Source: Medicago truncatula (taxonomy: Eukaryota; Streptophyta; Magnoliopsida; Fabales; Fabaceae). From it: a stretch of DNA of 64,000 nt. Made by a program: the position numbers and the translations under genes. The notes beneath the pieces were generated by a model, which ran no database searches, had not been told where the DNA came from, and was given only the letters and a program-made list of their open reading frames with translations. Each line of letters begins with the position of its first letter. Position 1 is the first letter of the stretch. The stretch lies in the NCBI RefSeq assembly GCF_003473485.1, contig NC_053048.1, positions 36,824,755 through 36,888,754 on the forward strand, written 5' to 3'. Shown piece by piece: positions 35,208 to 47,810 of this stretch.

Positions 35208-36574
35208 TTCTTGCACGACACACGTCCTCCCTTGATGGCAACAAATTCACGCCATTATCATTAGAAAATTGCTCTTCTCCCATACAACTCCCACGTGAAC
35301 CGATCAAAATACCCCCAACATGAGTTAAATCACGTTGAAATATAACCTATGTGAGTTAACTCACATCCAACGTGTGAATTAAATCACGTCCCGAACACCA
35401 ACGCGAGTTAACTCGTGTTGGTAACAAACCATGCAAAATATGTATTGTTTGTTTACTATCATTGTGCATCTGTTTGTTATATAGGTAGTTCACTATGTTA
35501 TTGAATTTTTTTTTTTAATAAATATTATATTAGTATTATAAAGAGACAATTAATTTAAGATAATAAAAATTAAGAAAGATGACACCTATCAACAAAGGGA
35601 ATACAAATCAAGTTTTGTTCTTCTAACCGAAAACATGGAAGATGCTAAGATTTCCGTTGATGCTCGGACCATATGGTACTATATCTTTCAATCGCGTTAT
35701 CGCTTCAAAATTTAGCAGGGATACGATTTGGTCTCCTTTTTTTTAGATCCACCTGCTTCTTCATAATGAAATTAATGGACCGTCATAATATTCCTCAAAG
35801 CTTAGAAGCCCTCGGGAAGGACTTAAACGCCCTTCGTAAGGGCCTAAAGGCCTTCCAGAAGGGTTATTGGGTTTAGACGCACCCTTCTAAAGGAAGCCGC
35901 CCTCTTGAACCTCCAGAAGCTTCTAGAAACCGCCTAAAATATTAAAATATCCCTATTGCTTGGAAGCCACGCAATAGTAATCCAAGCCCACATCAGATTA
36001 TAAATACCACTCTAGAGATCATTTTCAGGAATCCGATAATCAGTCTAAAACCCTAATATACGATTCTTAACCCTAGAATCTCTTATCGTACTTTTTGCAA
36101 GTACAATCACATTATAATTTTTAAAGCCTCAAGATAAATGGGTTTTGGTTTCTTTGTTGCAGCTAGGTACTACGTTGTTATCACAATCTCATTTATCTAT
36201 AAAACATGTCTGTTTTTATATATATATAAAAGTAGTCATTTAGTGCAAAAGCATAAGCTATGAAGAAATCAATTCCTTATATCACATTGTGTTATAACTA
36301 AATAATGAATTGTTTAAGTGTGTACTACATATAAACTTAATTATTAGTCCATGTTAAGTTAACTATGATATTAATCATGCTATTATATTGCCTAGCCAAG
36401 GGCCAAACAACCACAACTAGGGTTTAGGCTTCAAAATTTTGAAAACAAAATCCTAATTTTTTTTATCTATAAATATACAATATGACAAAATAATTATAGA
36501 ATTTTGCCTAGGTTAGTTCGTCAAGAACAAACCTCAAATCCTCCTGGCCTTTGATTTAAACTTTGAACTAGGAA
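35208..36574. other. Intergenic with an LTR-like segment
   Basis: At 35320-35420 imperfect GAGTTAACTCACGT/ACGTGAGTTAA repeats occur. From about 35640 to 36130 sequence style changes: direct repeats such as AAGGGCCTAAAGGCCTTCCAG, a TATAAATA at about 35998, then CCTAGAATCTC and a pyrimidine-rich stretch. This would fit the U3-R-U5 of a retrotransposon LTR. No partner LTR or coding region is visible, so this is only a suggestion. Confidence 0.35.
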
Positions 36575-36890
36575 AAGGTCTGAAAGGACACACTATACAA
36601 CTGTTTTGTGTGATACCATTTTCATGAAAATTATCTTCCATTAATCATTTCACATGGGAAGAGATTTCAACCGAATTTATGGATTCCTCAAAATAGAAAA
36701 TTGTTTGATGAGTAATGATGTCCTTGTTTACGGTTCGATGAAATTCTAAGGACTATTTTATTGCTGAAAAAATAGTTAAGGAAAAAAGGAATATTTCTTA
36801 TTTCGTGAAATGTATACATGTATCATGTATGTACTACTCAAGTTGTCATGGATTTGGACCCATAATGACCCTATGGGTAAAATAGTGATG
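36575..36890 (-). repeat. Dispersed ~300-bp repeat, partner of 18982-19281
   Basis: The minus strand of this block aligns with 18982-19281 along its length. Near 36870 it carries the uninterrupted sequence GGGTCATTATGGGTCC (read on the minus strand), where the other copy is split by a hAT element. Non-coding. Confidence 0.8.
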
Positions 36891-37394
36891 TAAATAATTA
36901 AGTGTTCTTGTATTTTAACACAAGATCTTGTCCTTGTTTCTGTGTTTTATGTTTTTGTTGATGATTATCAACTTCTAAAAGAGGGTATTTCTTCCTCCTT
37001 ACTTGCACGTGACTTTTTTCTGTTCACTTCTAAATTTTGATAGGTATTTCATTCCAATCAATATCAACACAAAGACACTCTATATTGTCCAAATAAAATT
37101 ATGTGGACAGTGAAATCATTTTTGACTTGTCTATCATGCACATACCAATTATACCATATGTATACATATCTGATTGGTCTAAGACACAGTGGTCTCACAT
37201 GTGATCTTTTACATTTTTTGTTTGAAAGGGAGTGATCTTTTACATTGTATAAAAAAAAAATAAAAAAAATTCTGAATATATGTTTCTTGTGCATGAAAAT
37301 TTATGTCCAATCATTTGGAAGCAATATCATTCTCAATCTTCTAAATAATTCATAAATGCCACATCATTGATACTCTCCACAGAATGAAATTTCC
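36891..37394. other. Upstream region of the plus-strand subtilase gene
   Basis: No gene is seen. The last ~100 bp are similar to the promoters of the two minus-strand subtilase copies; the similarity fades further upstream. Confidence 0.45.
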
Positions 37395-37400
37395 TATATA
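37395..37400 (+). promoter_or_regulatory. TATA box of the plus-strand subtilase gene
   Basis: CCTATATAGTCACATG lies 67 bp before the ATG, at the same distance and in the same context as in the minus-strand copy. Confidence 0.65.
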
Positions 37401-37466
37401 GTCACATGATAATAGAAATCAAGAGCAAAAAAACCATTTCTTTGTTTACATGCAAAAAAAAAATCA

Positions 37467-39914
37467 ATGGAGCCTAACAATGTGTTTTCACTTCTTCTCA
37501 TAATTTCTCTTTGGTTTCTATTAACCTTTCATAGCAATGCTGAGACTTCCACATATATAATCCATATGAACAAATCATTCTTTCCTCAAGTCTTCACAAC
37601 TCATCATGATTGGTTCAAATCCACCATTCATTCCTTAAAATCAAAAACATTAGTACCTGATGATTATGACCAAGCATCAAAGCAATCACAGAAGAAACTG
37701 GTGTACACCTATGATCATGCCATGTATGGCTTTAGTGCAGTGTTATCTTCAAATGAGTTAGAGATTCTTAAGAACATTGATGGCTTTGTTTCAGCATATC
37801 AAGATAGAACTGCTACCATTGACACAACTCATACCTTTGAATTTCTTTCACTAGATTCTCCAAGTGGACTATGGCATACTTCAGATTTTGGAGACGATGT
37901 CGTTGTTGGTGTTATTGATACTGGTTTGTGGCCTGAGAGTCAAAGCTTTAAAGATGATGGCATGACAAAGAAAATTCCAAACAAATGGAAAGGAACATGT
38001 GAAACTGGCCAAGAATTCAATACCTCAATGTGTAACTTCAAATTGATTGGAGCTAGATATTTCAACAAAGGTGTGATTGCTTCAAATCCAAATGTTACAA
38101 TCAGCATGAACTCAGCTAGAGACACTATAGGGCATGGAACTCACACATCATCAACTGTTGCAGGTAACTATTTTTTTTGTTGTTGGAGACAAATGTTAGT
38201 AAATTATGTTAGTTTCCGGTGTTTGAACTCTCGACTTCCTAGCTAGTACTCATTCGGTGTCTCTGAGCTTACCAATCGAACTGTCTGCTTTGAACTTGTA
38301 GGTAACTATGTTAATGGAGCTTCTTATTTTGGTTATGCCAAAGGAATAGCAAGAGGCATTGCACCAAAAGCTAGGATTGCTATGTACAAAGTCATTTGGG
38401 AAGAGGGTCGTTTCGCCTCTGATGTTTTAGCTGGCATGGACCAAGCTATTAACGACGGTGTTGATGTGATTTCAATTTCAATGGGATTTGATGATGTTCC
38501 ACTTTATGAAGATCCTATAGCAATAGCTTCATTTGCAGCTATGGAAAAAGGGATTGTTGTTTCATCTTCTGCAGGTAACGCAGGACCTGAATTCGGAACC
38601 TTGCACAATGGTATCCCATGGCTCCTTACTGCAGCTGCAGGAACAATAGATAGAACTTTTGGCACTCTTGTTTTGGGAAATGGTCAAAGCATTATTGGTT
38701 GGACTTTGTTTCCAGCAAATGCTATAGTTGAAAATGTTCTACTTGTTTACAATAACACTTTATCTTCATGCAACTCATTGAACTTGTTATCTCAACTTAA
38801 CAAAAAAGTGATTATTCTCTGTGATGACTCATTGTCAAACAGAAACAAAACCTCAGTGTTTAACCAAATCAATGTTGTTACAGAAGCCAATCTGTTAGGG
38901 GCAGTGTTTGTCTCTGATAGTCCTCAGTTAATCGATTTAGGACGTATCTACACTCCAAGTATTGTAATCAAGCCAAAAGATGCACAATCTGTGATCAATT
39001 ATGCAAAGAGCAATAACAATCCTACATCAAGCATCAAATTTCAACAAACATTTGTAGGAACAAAGCCGGCACCAGCTGCAGCATATTACTCATCAAGAGG
39101 TCCTTCACATAGCTATCCATGGATTTTGAAACCTGATATAATGGCACCTGGATCAAGAGTTCTTGCAGCTTATATTCCTAACAAACCAACAGCTAGAATT
39201 GGCACAAATGTGTTCTTATCAAGTGACTACAATTTCATGTCAGGAACATCCATGTCTTGTCCTCATGTTTCTGGTGTTGCTGCTCTTCTCAAAGCTGCAC
39301 ATCCACAATGGAGTGCTGCTGCTATAAGGTCTGCATTGATAACCACAGCTAATCCTTTAGACAATACACAAAACCCTATAAGGGATAATGGTTACCCTTC
39401 TCAACATGCTTCGCCTCTTGCTATCGGTGCCGGTGAGATTGATCCTAATAGAGCAATGAATCCAGGTTTGATTTATGATGCTACACCACAAGACTATGTT
39501 AATCTTCTCTGTGGTTTGAAATTCACAAAGAACCAAATTTTAACAATTACAAGATCAAATTCTTATGATTGTGAAAACCCTTCTTTGGATCTTAATTACC
39601 CTTCATTTATAGCTTTTTACAGCAACAAAACAAGATCAATGGTTCACAAATTTAAGAGGATTGTTACAAATGTTGGTGATGGTGCTGCTACATATAGAGC
39701 TAAAGTGACATATCCAAAAGGTAGTGTTGTGACAGTGTCACCTGATATATTAACTTTCAAATATAAAAATGAGAAACAAAGTTACAACATTATCATAAAG
39801 TATGTTATGTACAAGAAGGAAAATGTTTCATTTGGGGATCTTGTTTGGATTGAAGATGGTGGAGCACACATTGTTAGAAGTCCTATTGTAGTGGCACCAA
39901 CTGGAATCGTATGA
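37467..39914 (+). CDS. Subtilisin-like serine protease, SBT1 (S8A) type, intact
   Basis: This is a secreted subtilase predicted to act outside the cell. Exon 1 is 37467-38163 and exon 2 is 38302-39914, with a phase-1 GT-AG intron of 138 bp at the same place as in the other copies. The protein has 769 residues. It has a signal peptide ending SNA at 25, an I9 propeptide, D151 (GVIDTGLWPE), H223 (GHGTHT), oxyanion N325 (SSAGNAGP), a PA insertion, S549 (MSGTSMSCPH) and a fibronectin-III-like tail. It lies in opposite orientation to the other two copies, with 5.6 kb between the divergent start codons. It is more diverged than those two are from each other. Its intron and upstream flank are also different, so this duplication is older. 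Confidence 0.95.
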
Positions 39915-41674
39915 GTTATTCTAAATTTTTCTGGCCATAAAAAATCTGCAAACTTTGTGGGACCATATTCCTTGAAATAATTGCATGTAGTTTGGCATGA
40001 ACTTCCATTTTGAGTGTCCTAGCTAGTTATGTCATATATATAGGATTGAACATGTATGTGAAAGTGTACTAGTCAGTAGTATTCACAGGGATTTGGACTG
40101 TTTTTCAATTATGTGAATGATTTCTAAATAGGGGTATCAATTAATAAATTGCACACACTAAAAAACAAGATTGGACTTTGTTCACTAGAACTCAGTGATA
40201 GATCACGGGTCAGGAATTAGTTTTTCACTTCAATTTTTTTTTTATTTTTTTTTTAAGCAAATTGTTCTTCAATTAGTGGTTATATAATAAGTATTTTTTG
40301 TGCGAATATAAAGTGGACACATTATTTTGGTCACACAAAAAATGCACATTATATGATTATTTAAAAAATACATATTATTTAAATTTTTTTCTGTGTTTTT
40401 TCTTTTTTGTGTGTTAAAAAGATGTGGTCAAATCTTTATACTAAAAATTATTATTTTATAATTTGAAATTTGGTTTCATGTGAAGAGTAAGGAGATAGGA
40501 TTGGAACGTGACATGGTTTCAGACCTTAATTTACCCGTGAACATGAACATTGTTATTATTCAACAAAACCAGACTATTATTATTTAATTTAGGTTAAATA
40601 GGTCTTTTGATCCCTTCAGCTCCTTCACAATTTTTTTTAACTTTTCAATAAAAAAGGTCTTTTGATACTTTAAATTTGACAAAAATATCGGATTAATTTT
40701 TTAAGTTTTTTAAGTTTTGCAATTTTGTTTTGAAAAAAGTGATCCGAAATTTGATCCGATCCCATGAGATTTACAAAACAACATACACGAATATTTAGTT
40801 TTTTCGATTTTTGTGGATTGGCTTGTGGTTTTATTTGGATAGGTTTGAATTTAAACACCCTTTGATGATGCATGCAGCCTACATGTGATTGGGGTAAATA
40901 GAAAATTTGATTGGTCACAAATATTTAGACACACGTATTTAAAAAAAAAAAAGGTAATAAGAAAAATGAATCAAATAATATATGTTGAGTGTATTTTTAA
41001 ATGATATGCATAAATACTTGTAACACCCTGTGAGCTTAACTTAGCAAGGACATACATATTATATGTAGATGTTAGAATTTAAACTCCACACACCTCACTT
41101 ATTCTTATTAAAAATGTGAATTTTATTTATTTTTTTAAGAAAAAATGTGAATTTCTTGTCACTATAGAGTACTTAAAAAAAAATTAAATAAATACTTGTG
41201 ACACTTGCTCGAAAAAAAAAAATATTAAGATACTCCGATTATACGGATTCCTGTCTCATTTGATATTGAAGATTCATTCATATCTTCTTGCGAAAAGAAA
41301 CAAAAGATTCATTGATATCTTATTTGATAACGACATCATTCTTGTATTTCTATGACACAACACATATTTTGTTAAGTTTACTTGACAAATGACATTGACG
41401 GTACACAATGCGTACAGTACATTCTAGATAATTTAAATATGGATTTTAAAAAAATAAATTGAAAAGCTAAAATACGATAAAAAGAATCTATATTTACGAT
41501 GAATTATTAAGAAATGAAAAGCAAACGAACAATAAAATGTGCTTCTATCCTAATAAATAAATATATTCAACTTCTTTTTAATAACACATGTGTATTCAAC
41601 TGCATCTCATTACGATAAGTATTTGCATAAATACTTTTGAAAATATGTAATGACATAATACCATAAAAAAATAA
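39915..41674. other. Intergenic, no gene seen
   Basis: AT-rich sequence. A degenerate tRNA-like repeat (TGAGCTTAACTTAGCAAGG ... TTAGAATTTAAACTCC) lies at about 41030-41090. No coding sequence is recognisable. Confidence 0.45.
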
Positions 41675-41859
41675 TGGGTCAAGATCCTCTCCATTTATAA
41701 CCTTTTCCATTTGTTGCAATTTGGAGAGAGATAGACACATAGAAAATAATGATGGTGGGATCCACTTAGTGATAGGACCCACCACTTATTTTTTTTTGTC
41801 TATCTCTCTCCAAATTGCAACAAATGGAAAAAGTTATAAATGGAGAGGATCTTTACCCA
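41675..41859. mobile_element. Near-perfect fold-back MITE
   Basis: Arms of about 75 bp run inward from TGGGTCAAGATCCTCTCC at the left and GGAGAGGATCTTTACCCA at the right, with very few mismatches. They leave a loop of about 35 bp that itself contains GGTGGGATCC/GGACCCACC. A transcript would form a long hairpin. The flanks share AAATAA, but a clean TSD could not be fixed. Confidence 0.8.
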
Positions 41860-43260
41860 AAATAATTAGATGTTTGTGTAAGAAAACTAATTAAGTTTAA
41901 AACGGTTTTTTTTTTTTTTTGGTAATAGAAGAGATGACAAATCCATCATAACTAACACACACAAAGTGGAGGTACCGAGGTTCAAATCCCGATCATGACG
42001 TCCGGCCTAATAATTTCAGCATTTTTGCCTGAGTTAGGACTTATGGGACAATTTAAATACGGTTTTAGTTCATCTATTTTGTATCGTTCACAATTTCAAT
42101 CTTTTTTTCTTCTAAATCTAAAATTTTGATCCTTAATTTTTGAAGTTTTATAAAATTAGTCTATCCGTCAATTGATATCCAATATTTAACTGAGATGATC
42201 TGTGATATTGAAAAGATATACTCCATTGGTCACAAAATATAAACAAAAGGTTGTTAAAGAAAGTTGATATATTTATTATTTTTACTTTTATTTTTTATAA
42301 AAAAAAAAACTTGATGTATTTGAATCAAATATATTAATTTTATTTTGTTACCGACGAAGTTTGTGATGGTGGCCACATAGATTTGACGTGGTTACATGAT
42401 GGAATGTTGAGATGTCAATGATCACGTGGAGCTCTACGGACTCAATGGACCAATGCCATGACTTAGTAGGTTTAGAGTTTTGATCCTTGAAACGTTACAT
42501 GGAGAGCTCTCCTCAAGGAACACCTCTAAGCATATTCGCCATCATTTGATCCATCTTGAACTGTTCAAATCTTCTTCTGGGGACTTGATTCGGTGATATT
42601 GAGGGCGAGTCAATGTTATGGTCCACCTGCGCATGAGTTCTATCTATAGGGTATCCAAATCCAGTTAAGGATTGGGTTAAGACACAGTCTTGAACACTTA
42701 TGTCATTCACGTAGCAATTTTATATATTTACAAAGCCATCACAAAGTCATGTATAAATGCAAAGAATTTCTAGATAAACTTGATTTTCCTGCAGATAAAC
42801 TTAAAAGCTAGAATACAAACAAACACTTTTTAAATTGTCGTCCTGCATGTAGACGTAGTCAAACTATTAATATTTTCAAACATGACCATATTAAGGGAAT
42901 GTTTATTAGTAACAACATTGTTCTTTTGTATCACGAGTGGTATGTAGCATGCCTTATTCTTTGCATCTTCATAATCCATGGAAGGTAAAAAGTCATGTTC
43001 TCATTCAAATTCAAAGCTGGAAGACATTTAAATTTGTATTAATTTTTGATTGGGCCTCTTTGAGTTTGAAGTCACACTAGATCAGTAAGTAACAAACTTT
43101 TCATTATATTAAATATCATTATTATTTCAATATTATTAACCGTCCTGGTCATTAATATTTGAAAATAATGTGTCTAATTCAATCAACCACTTTGGCTGAA
43201 TATTCTGAATACCAAGTCAAGTAATAAAACAAAAGCCATGCCGCGTGATAAGAACTAAAC
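41860..43260. other. Intergenic, repeat-like sequences and unrecognised ORF
   Basis: A tRNA-like motif (TACCGAGGTTCAAATCCCGA) lies at about 41980-42000 within a repeat that ends near 42050. A partial 'cccataatataagc' MITE end lies at 42222-42260. On the minus strand at 42513-42710 a 65-codon ORF (Phe-Gly-Tyr-Pro-Ile-Asp-Arg; Met-Asp-Gln-Met-Met-Ala-Asn-Met) looks like a piece of coding sequence, perhaps from a transposon, but I do not recognise it. Confidence 0.35.
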
Positions 43261-43326
43261 CATCTCTTTAAACACTGAAAACAATTGAAGTGTAACTCAT
43301 TTCTTGTCTTCTCTAGAAACTTAATC

Positions 43327-45956
43327 ATGGAACTTTACAACTACATTCTTCACTTCACAGTTCTGTTCCTATGCATGTTTTCTCAGTTATTCAACTGCCA
43401 GCAAGTATACCTCAATAACACTGTCTTTGACTGCACTAACCCCTCTACTGTACCAAAAGGATACCTCTGCAATGGCCTTAAAAAATCATGTACTTCCTTT
43501 TTAGTTTTCAAGTCAAAACCTCTCTATGATAACCCTACAAAAATTGCCTACCTTCTTCGCTCTGAAGCATCAGCCATAGCCTCAATCAATAAGATCCCTT
43601 TAAATGAAAAGATTCCTTCAAATAAATCAATCATTGTCCCAGTCTTTTGTTCATGTGATGGAAATATCTACCAGCATAGTACATCTTACTCTGTAAAGCA
43701 GAATGATACTTACTATGAGTTGGTAAAAGAAACTTACCAAGGCCTTACAACCTGCCAGGCATTGATGGGTCAGAACTACTATGCTCCTGTCTCAATTCAA
43801 CTTGATGCTGAGCTCACAGTTCCAATACTATGTGCTTGTCCCACAGCAAACCTGACGGCAAAAGGGGTTACCTCCTTACTCGTTCACATGGTGAACTATG
43901 GTGAAACGGTTAAGTCGATAGGAGAAGCTTATGGTGTTGATGAACATAGTATGCGAGAGGCCAATGAGTTGTCAGGGCTGCAAAGTGCAAACAGCAGTGT
44001 GATCCTCTTTGCATCGACGCCTATACTAGTTCCTCTGAGACGCAAGAATTGTAAAGAGAACTCAGATAGATTCTATTGCAAATGTTCCGAGGCACTACAT
44101 GGAGATGAAAGCTCCAAGGGGATCTACTGTGACGAATCTCCTAGACGAAAAGTTCCTGCAAAATTGGTTGCTGCCTCAGGTATATTTGTCTACTCTAAAC
44201 CCTCTTCAAGAACAACTTTAAAAAAGTATAGGTTTTAGTGAAATAGTGGATTTTACATTTTAGCATAGCTAGTTAGGTTTGAAATTATGGGTTTTAGTTC
44301 AAAGAAGAAAAATAGGAAGAAATATAATTATAGTGAAATTTACTCAATACTAACTTGATACAAAGACTAAACTCTAACATCTATTTACAGAAATACATAG
44401 AATCAATCCTAGATAAATAGGAAAATCAGAAAATAAATAATCATAATAATGAGTAATATGTAAATTAATCCTAAGAGATAATCTAAAATACGCTAAGATT
44501 ATACACTGATCCTAAGAAATAATCTAACATGCTCTAATATAATATCAAATATATTATAAGCTGTGTTTTCTTATATTTCTAATTGTTAGTAAGGATACAG
44601 GTAGGTAGATAAGGCTAGAATGTTTAAAAGTAATGCCTTAGCTATGCAGACATCTTGCAAGGCTTTTAGTGGAATAAACATAGTACTTTTCTGTTTGCTA
44701 TTGAATATAAGGATGTTTCTTGCTAGTCACGGCAACCAACTGAATTTGAAAAAATAACTGTATTTGCAGGTATGGGAATTGGTACAGTCTTACTGTGTTT
44801 GTTTCTTTTGAGTTGCAAATTATATCAACACATAAAGAAAAGGAGAGCAAGTACTCATAAGGAAAAGTTATTCAGGCAAAACGGTGGTTACTTGTTACAA
44901 GAGAAGTTATCATCTTATGGAAATGGAGAAATGGCAAAGCTTTTTACGGCAGAAGAGCTGCAAAGAGCAACAGATAACTACAACCGGAGTAGATTTCTTG
45001 GTCAAGGTGGCTATGGCACGGTGTACAAAGGAATGTTACCAGATGGAACCATAGTTGCAGTTAAAAAGTCAAAAGAACTAGAAAGGAACCAGATAGAGAC
45101 TTTTGTCAATGAAGTGGTCATCTTGTCACAGATCAACCACAGGAATATTGTCAAACTCTTAGGCTGTTGTCTTGAAACAGAAACTCCATTACTAGTTTAT
45201 GAATTTATTCCCAACGGAACTCTTTCCCAACATATACATATGAAAGACCAAGAGTCCTCCCTTTCATGGGAAAACCGCCTAAGAATTGCATGTGAAGTTG
45301 CTGGAGCAGTGGCATATATGCATTTTTCGGCTTCTATTCCAATCTTCCACAGAGACATAAAACCCACAAACATACTACTAGACAGTAACTTTAGTGCCAA
45401 GGTATCTGATTTTGGGACATCAAGATCAATACCACTAGATAAGACTCACCTAACCACATTTGTAGGTGGAACTTACGGGTACATAGATCCTGAATATTTC
45501 CAGTCCAATCAATTCACTAATAAGAGTGATGTATACAGTTTCGGGGTCGTGCTTGTAGAGCTCATAACCAGTAGAAAGCCTATTTCATTCTATGATGAAG
45601 ATGACGGTCAGAATTTGATTGCACATTTCATTTCAGTGATGAAGGAGAACCAAGTTTCTCAAATTATAGATGCTAGACTGCAAAAGGAAGCAGGGAAAGA
45701 CACCATTCTTGCCATTTCAAGTCTTGCAAGGAGATGCTTGAGACTTAATCATAAGAAAAGACCAACAATGAAAGAAGTTTCAGCAGAATTAGAAACACTA
45801 AGAAAGGCACAAAGTTCTTTTGAAATCAACCATGATCATGATTCTTCATCAAGTGATGAAGAATCATTTGGGCACGGAATTAATGAATCAACAGACCAAG
45901 AGTCCAAAGAGGAAAGCAATTTATTTTCCTTACAAATAGAATCCGCGTCCTTCTGA
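43327..45956 (+). CDS. LysM ectodomain - WAK-type receptor kinase chimera, copy 1
   Basis: This is a predicted plasma-membrane receptor kinase. Exon 1 (43327-44179) encodes residues 1-285; exon 2 (44770-45956) completes a 679-residue protein; the intron is phase 1, GT-AG. The start at 43327 is chosen because a signal peptide (1-24) follows at once. The ectodomain has three LysM-like repeats separated by the C-x-C pairs of plant LysM receptors (C108/C110, C169/C171). A Cys-rich stretch follows (C242, C251, C253, C268) that recalls the last part of an EGF-like module. The transmembrane segment is about 287-303. The kinase (about 360-625) has GQGGYG, K383, HRD (D480), DFG (D498) and GTYGYIDPEY, all intact. 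It is of WAK/WAKL type (NGGYLLQEKLSSYGNGEMAKLF, GCCLETE). LysM domains in related receptors bind N-acetylglucosamine glycans; ligand and role here are inference. Confidence 0.93.
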
Positions 45957-46266
45957 ATCACCGGATTGATACTCCTTTTTTGCTACCCCCAACGTAATTA
46001 GTAGTCCTTGACTCTCAAATCCCAATAGTTATCCACACAGGTTAGGCCCTTTAGATCCACTCTAGGACTAATTCTCGAGTTGGCAGTAGGGCATCTAGTT
46101 TTTTACACGCAGGGTTGGGCTACCTTATACTTGATTCATTATGTTTTGTGCTTGATTTTCAGCATAGGAATGAAGATGTATCTATACTATAGATGGCTTA
46201 GGATAAATGACTTATATTATTTAGCTTGTTTAAATCAAAAATTGGACAAACAATTGTTAGTAATTA
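45957..46266. other. 3' flank of LysM-WAK copy 1
   Basis: Presumed 3' untranslated region and spacer; no gene seen. Confidence 0.45.
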
Positions 46267-46529
46267 CTCCGCTCTGTTTCATAATAATAGTCACTTCTGC
46301 ATTTTTTTATCCGTCTTAAAATAATTGTCACCTTAGGATACTAATGCAACATTTTATTATTTTTTCCACTCATATACCATTATTTATTGAATTTCACTCT
46401 ACTTGACTATAATTCATAAGGGTATTTAAGTAAATAATATTAATTTTACCATTAAAATCAACTAAACTAATTATTTTCTTAAGAATCATGTAAAATTCAA
46501 ATGTGACAACTAAATTGAGATGGAGGGAG
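46267..46529. mobile_element. Stowaway-type MITE
   Basis: The ends CTCCGCTCTGTTTCATAAT and AATTGAGATGGAGGGAG are imperfect TIRs. The element is flanked by TA dinucleotides (46265-46266 and 46530-46531). The 'ctccctccgt' end and TA duplication are typical of Stowaway/mariner-type MITEs. 263 bp, non-coding. Confidence 0.75.
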
Positions 46530-46531
46530 TA

Positions 46532-47810
46532 GTTGTTGTTAACTTGCTAGGTTAAACCCGAGCCCTTCAACTCCTTCAACCTTTAGCTCAAACGAATTGA
46601 GCTATCCAACCTCTTCAAGACTTATATCAGCTTAAAATTGACTGACAACATCTTATAGCAGAAAATTAACATGAGCATGCTGTGTTTTCACCTCATCATG
46701 TACACAATAACCAAATTGTGCATTAAATTTCTTTCTCAAATCAAATACTAATAATTTGCAACCCATGAAAATCGAGTTGAAATTCAATTTAAAACAGAGG
46801 AAGATTGCATCCATGGAAGCAAGCAGGGAGAGGAGACAACACGCGAATGCCATACGTGAACAGCAGTGCGTTTGTGGATGATGAAGCTACGCACATTTAT
46901 TTATTGAATGAATTGATTGAATTGTGTGACTTGTGATTGTGAGATAGGTGTTTTCGGGAAAAGGTATTTTGGGATGCAAATCTGAGTCAACTTAATTTAG
47001 GTATTTTGCGTTGACTTTAAATTCATTTCTTATTTTCCTATTTTCAAAAAATAAATTAAGTTTGATCTTTCTATTTTAAACATCTAAATTTCTTTTTCTT
47101 CTTCTCGATTTTCGTATTTCATCTCATTTCTTGGTCCTCCGTCGTATCTTTGAGTCATTTTTTAAATTGGATGACAAAAATTTCATTTTTAAAAGAAATT
47201 AAAGGGATAAAACAACACATTTAAGCATTTATTGTTCTAATATTTTTTTCTTTAATCTTAAATTTAAATTGTTTAATTCCGTTAGATCTTGCATTAGGGG
47301 ACCGCATGCTAAATGTTGAACAAGAAGACGATGATGATAAATATTATGAAGATTGCACATGAATTTCAAAGCGTGTATGACCACATTAAACTTTAGGTTC
47401 AATTTATTTCTACCGGTATTAGAGAACCTACTTTGGAATCCTTGAGGTGATTTGCACATTCATACAAATCTTATCGATCAAAGATAGTTTATAGAATAAA
47501 GTTTTCTCAACTAATCTTGTGTGTTACAGAAAAGAAGAAATGATTTAGTATTATTTTCGGCATAATGTTGACTCACAAGAATGTGATTTTGTATCTTTTT
47601 CGCGCTTCCAAAATGTTTCTATTTATAGAGAATTTTATGACCTTTGCTGAAGAGATATGACTCTATGAAAGAGTTTTTACAAAGACAAGATGCAATGGTT
47701 GACGCAATAGTGGAAGAAAGTGTTCATTTGCATGTACCAGTGTCATGGGTTCAAATTCAATCAAACACAACTTTTTGCGCGTTCACACTCTTTAACTAAA
47801 CATATTTAAC
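46532..47810. other. Intergenic, no gene seen
   Basis: AT-rich DNA with a tRNA-like patch on the minus strand at about 46556-46610 and short ORFs (for example 46653-46853 minus) of no known family. Confidence 0.4.

Noticed and set aside
35673-35876. 67-codon plus-strand ORF with Lys/Gly repeats
   Set aside because: It arises from the GGGCCTAAAGGCC-type repeats of the LTR-like segment, and no protein family is recognisable.
45197-45400. Minus-strand ORF inside the first receptor kinase
   Set aside because: Shadow of the kinase exon.
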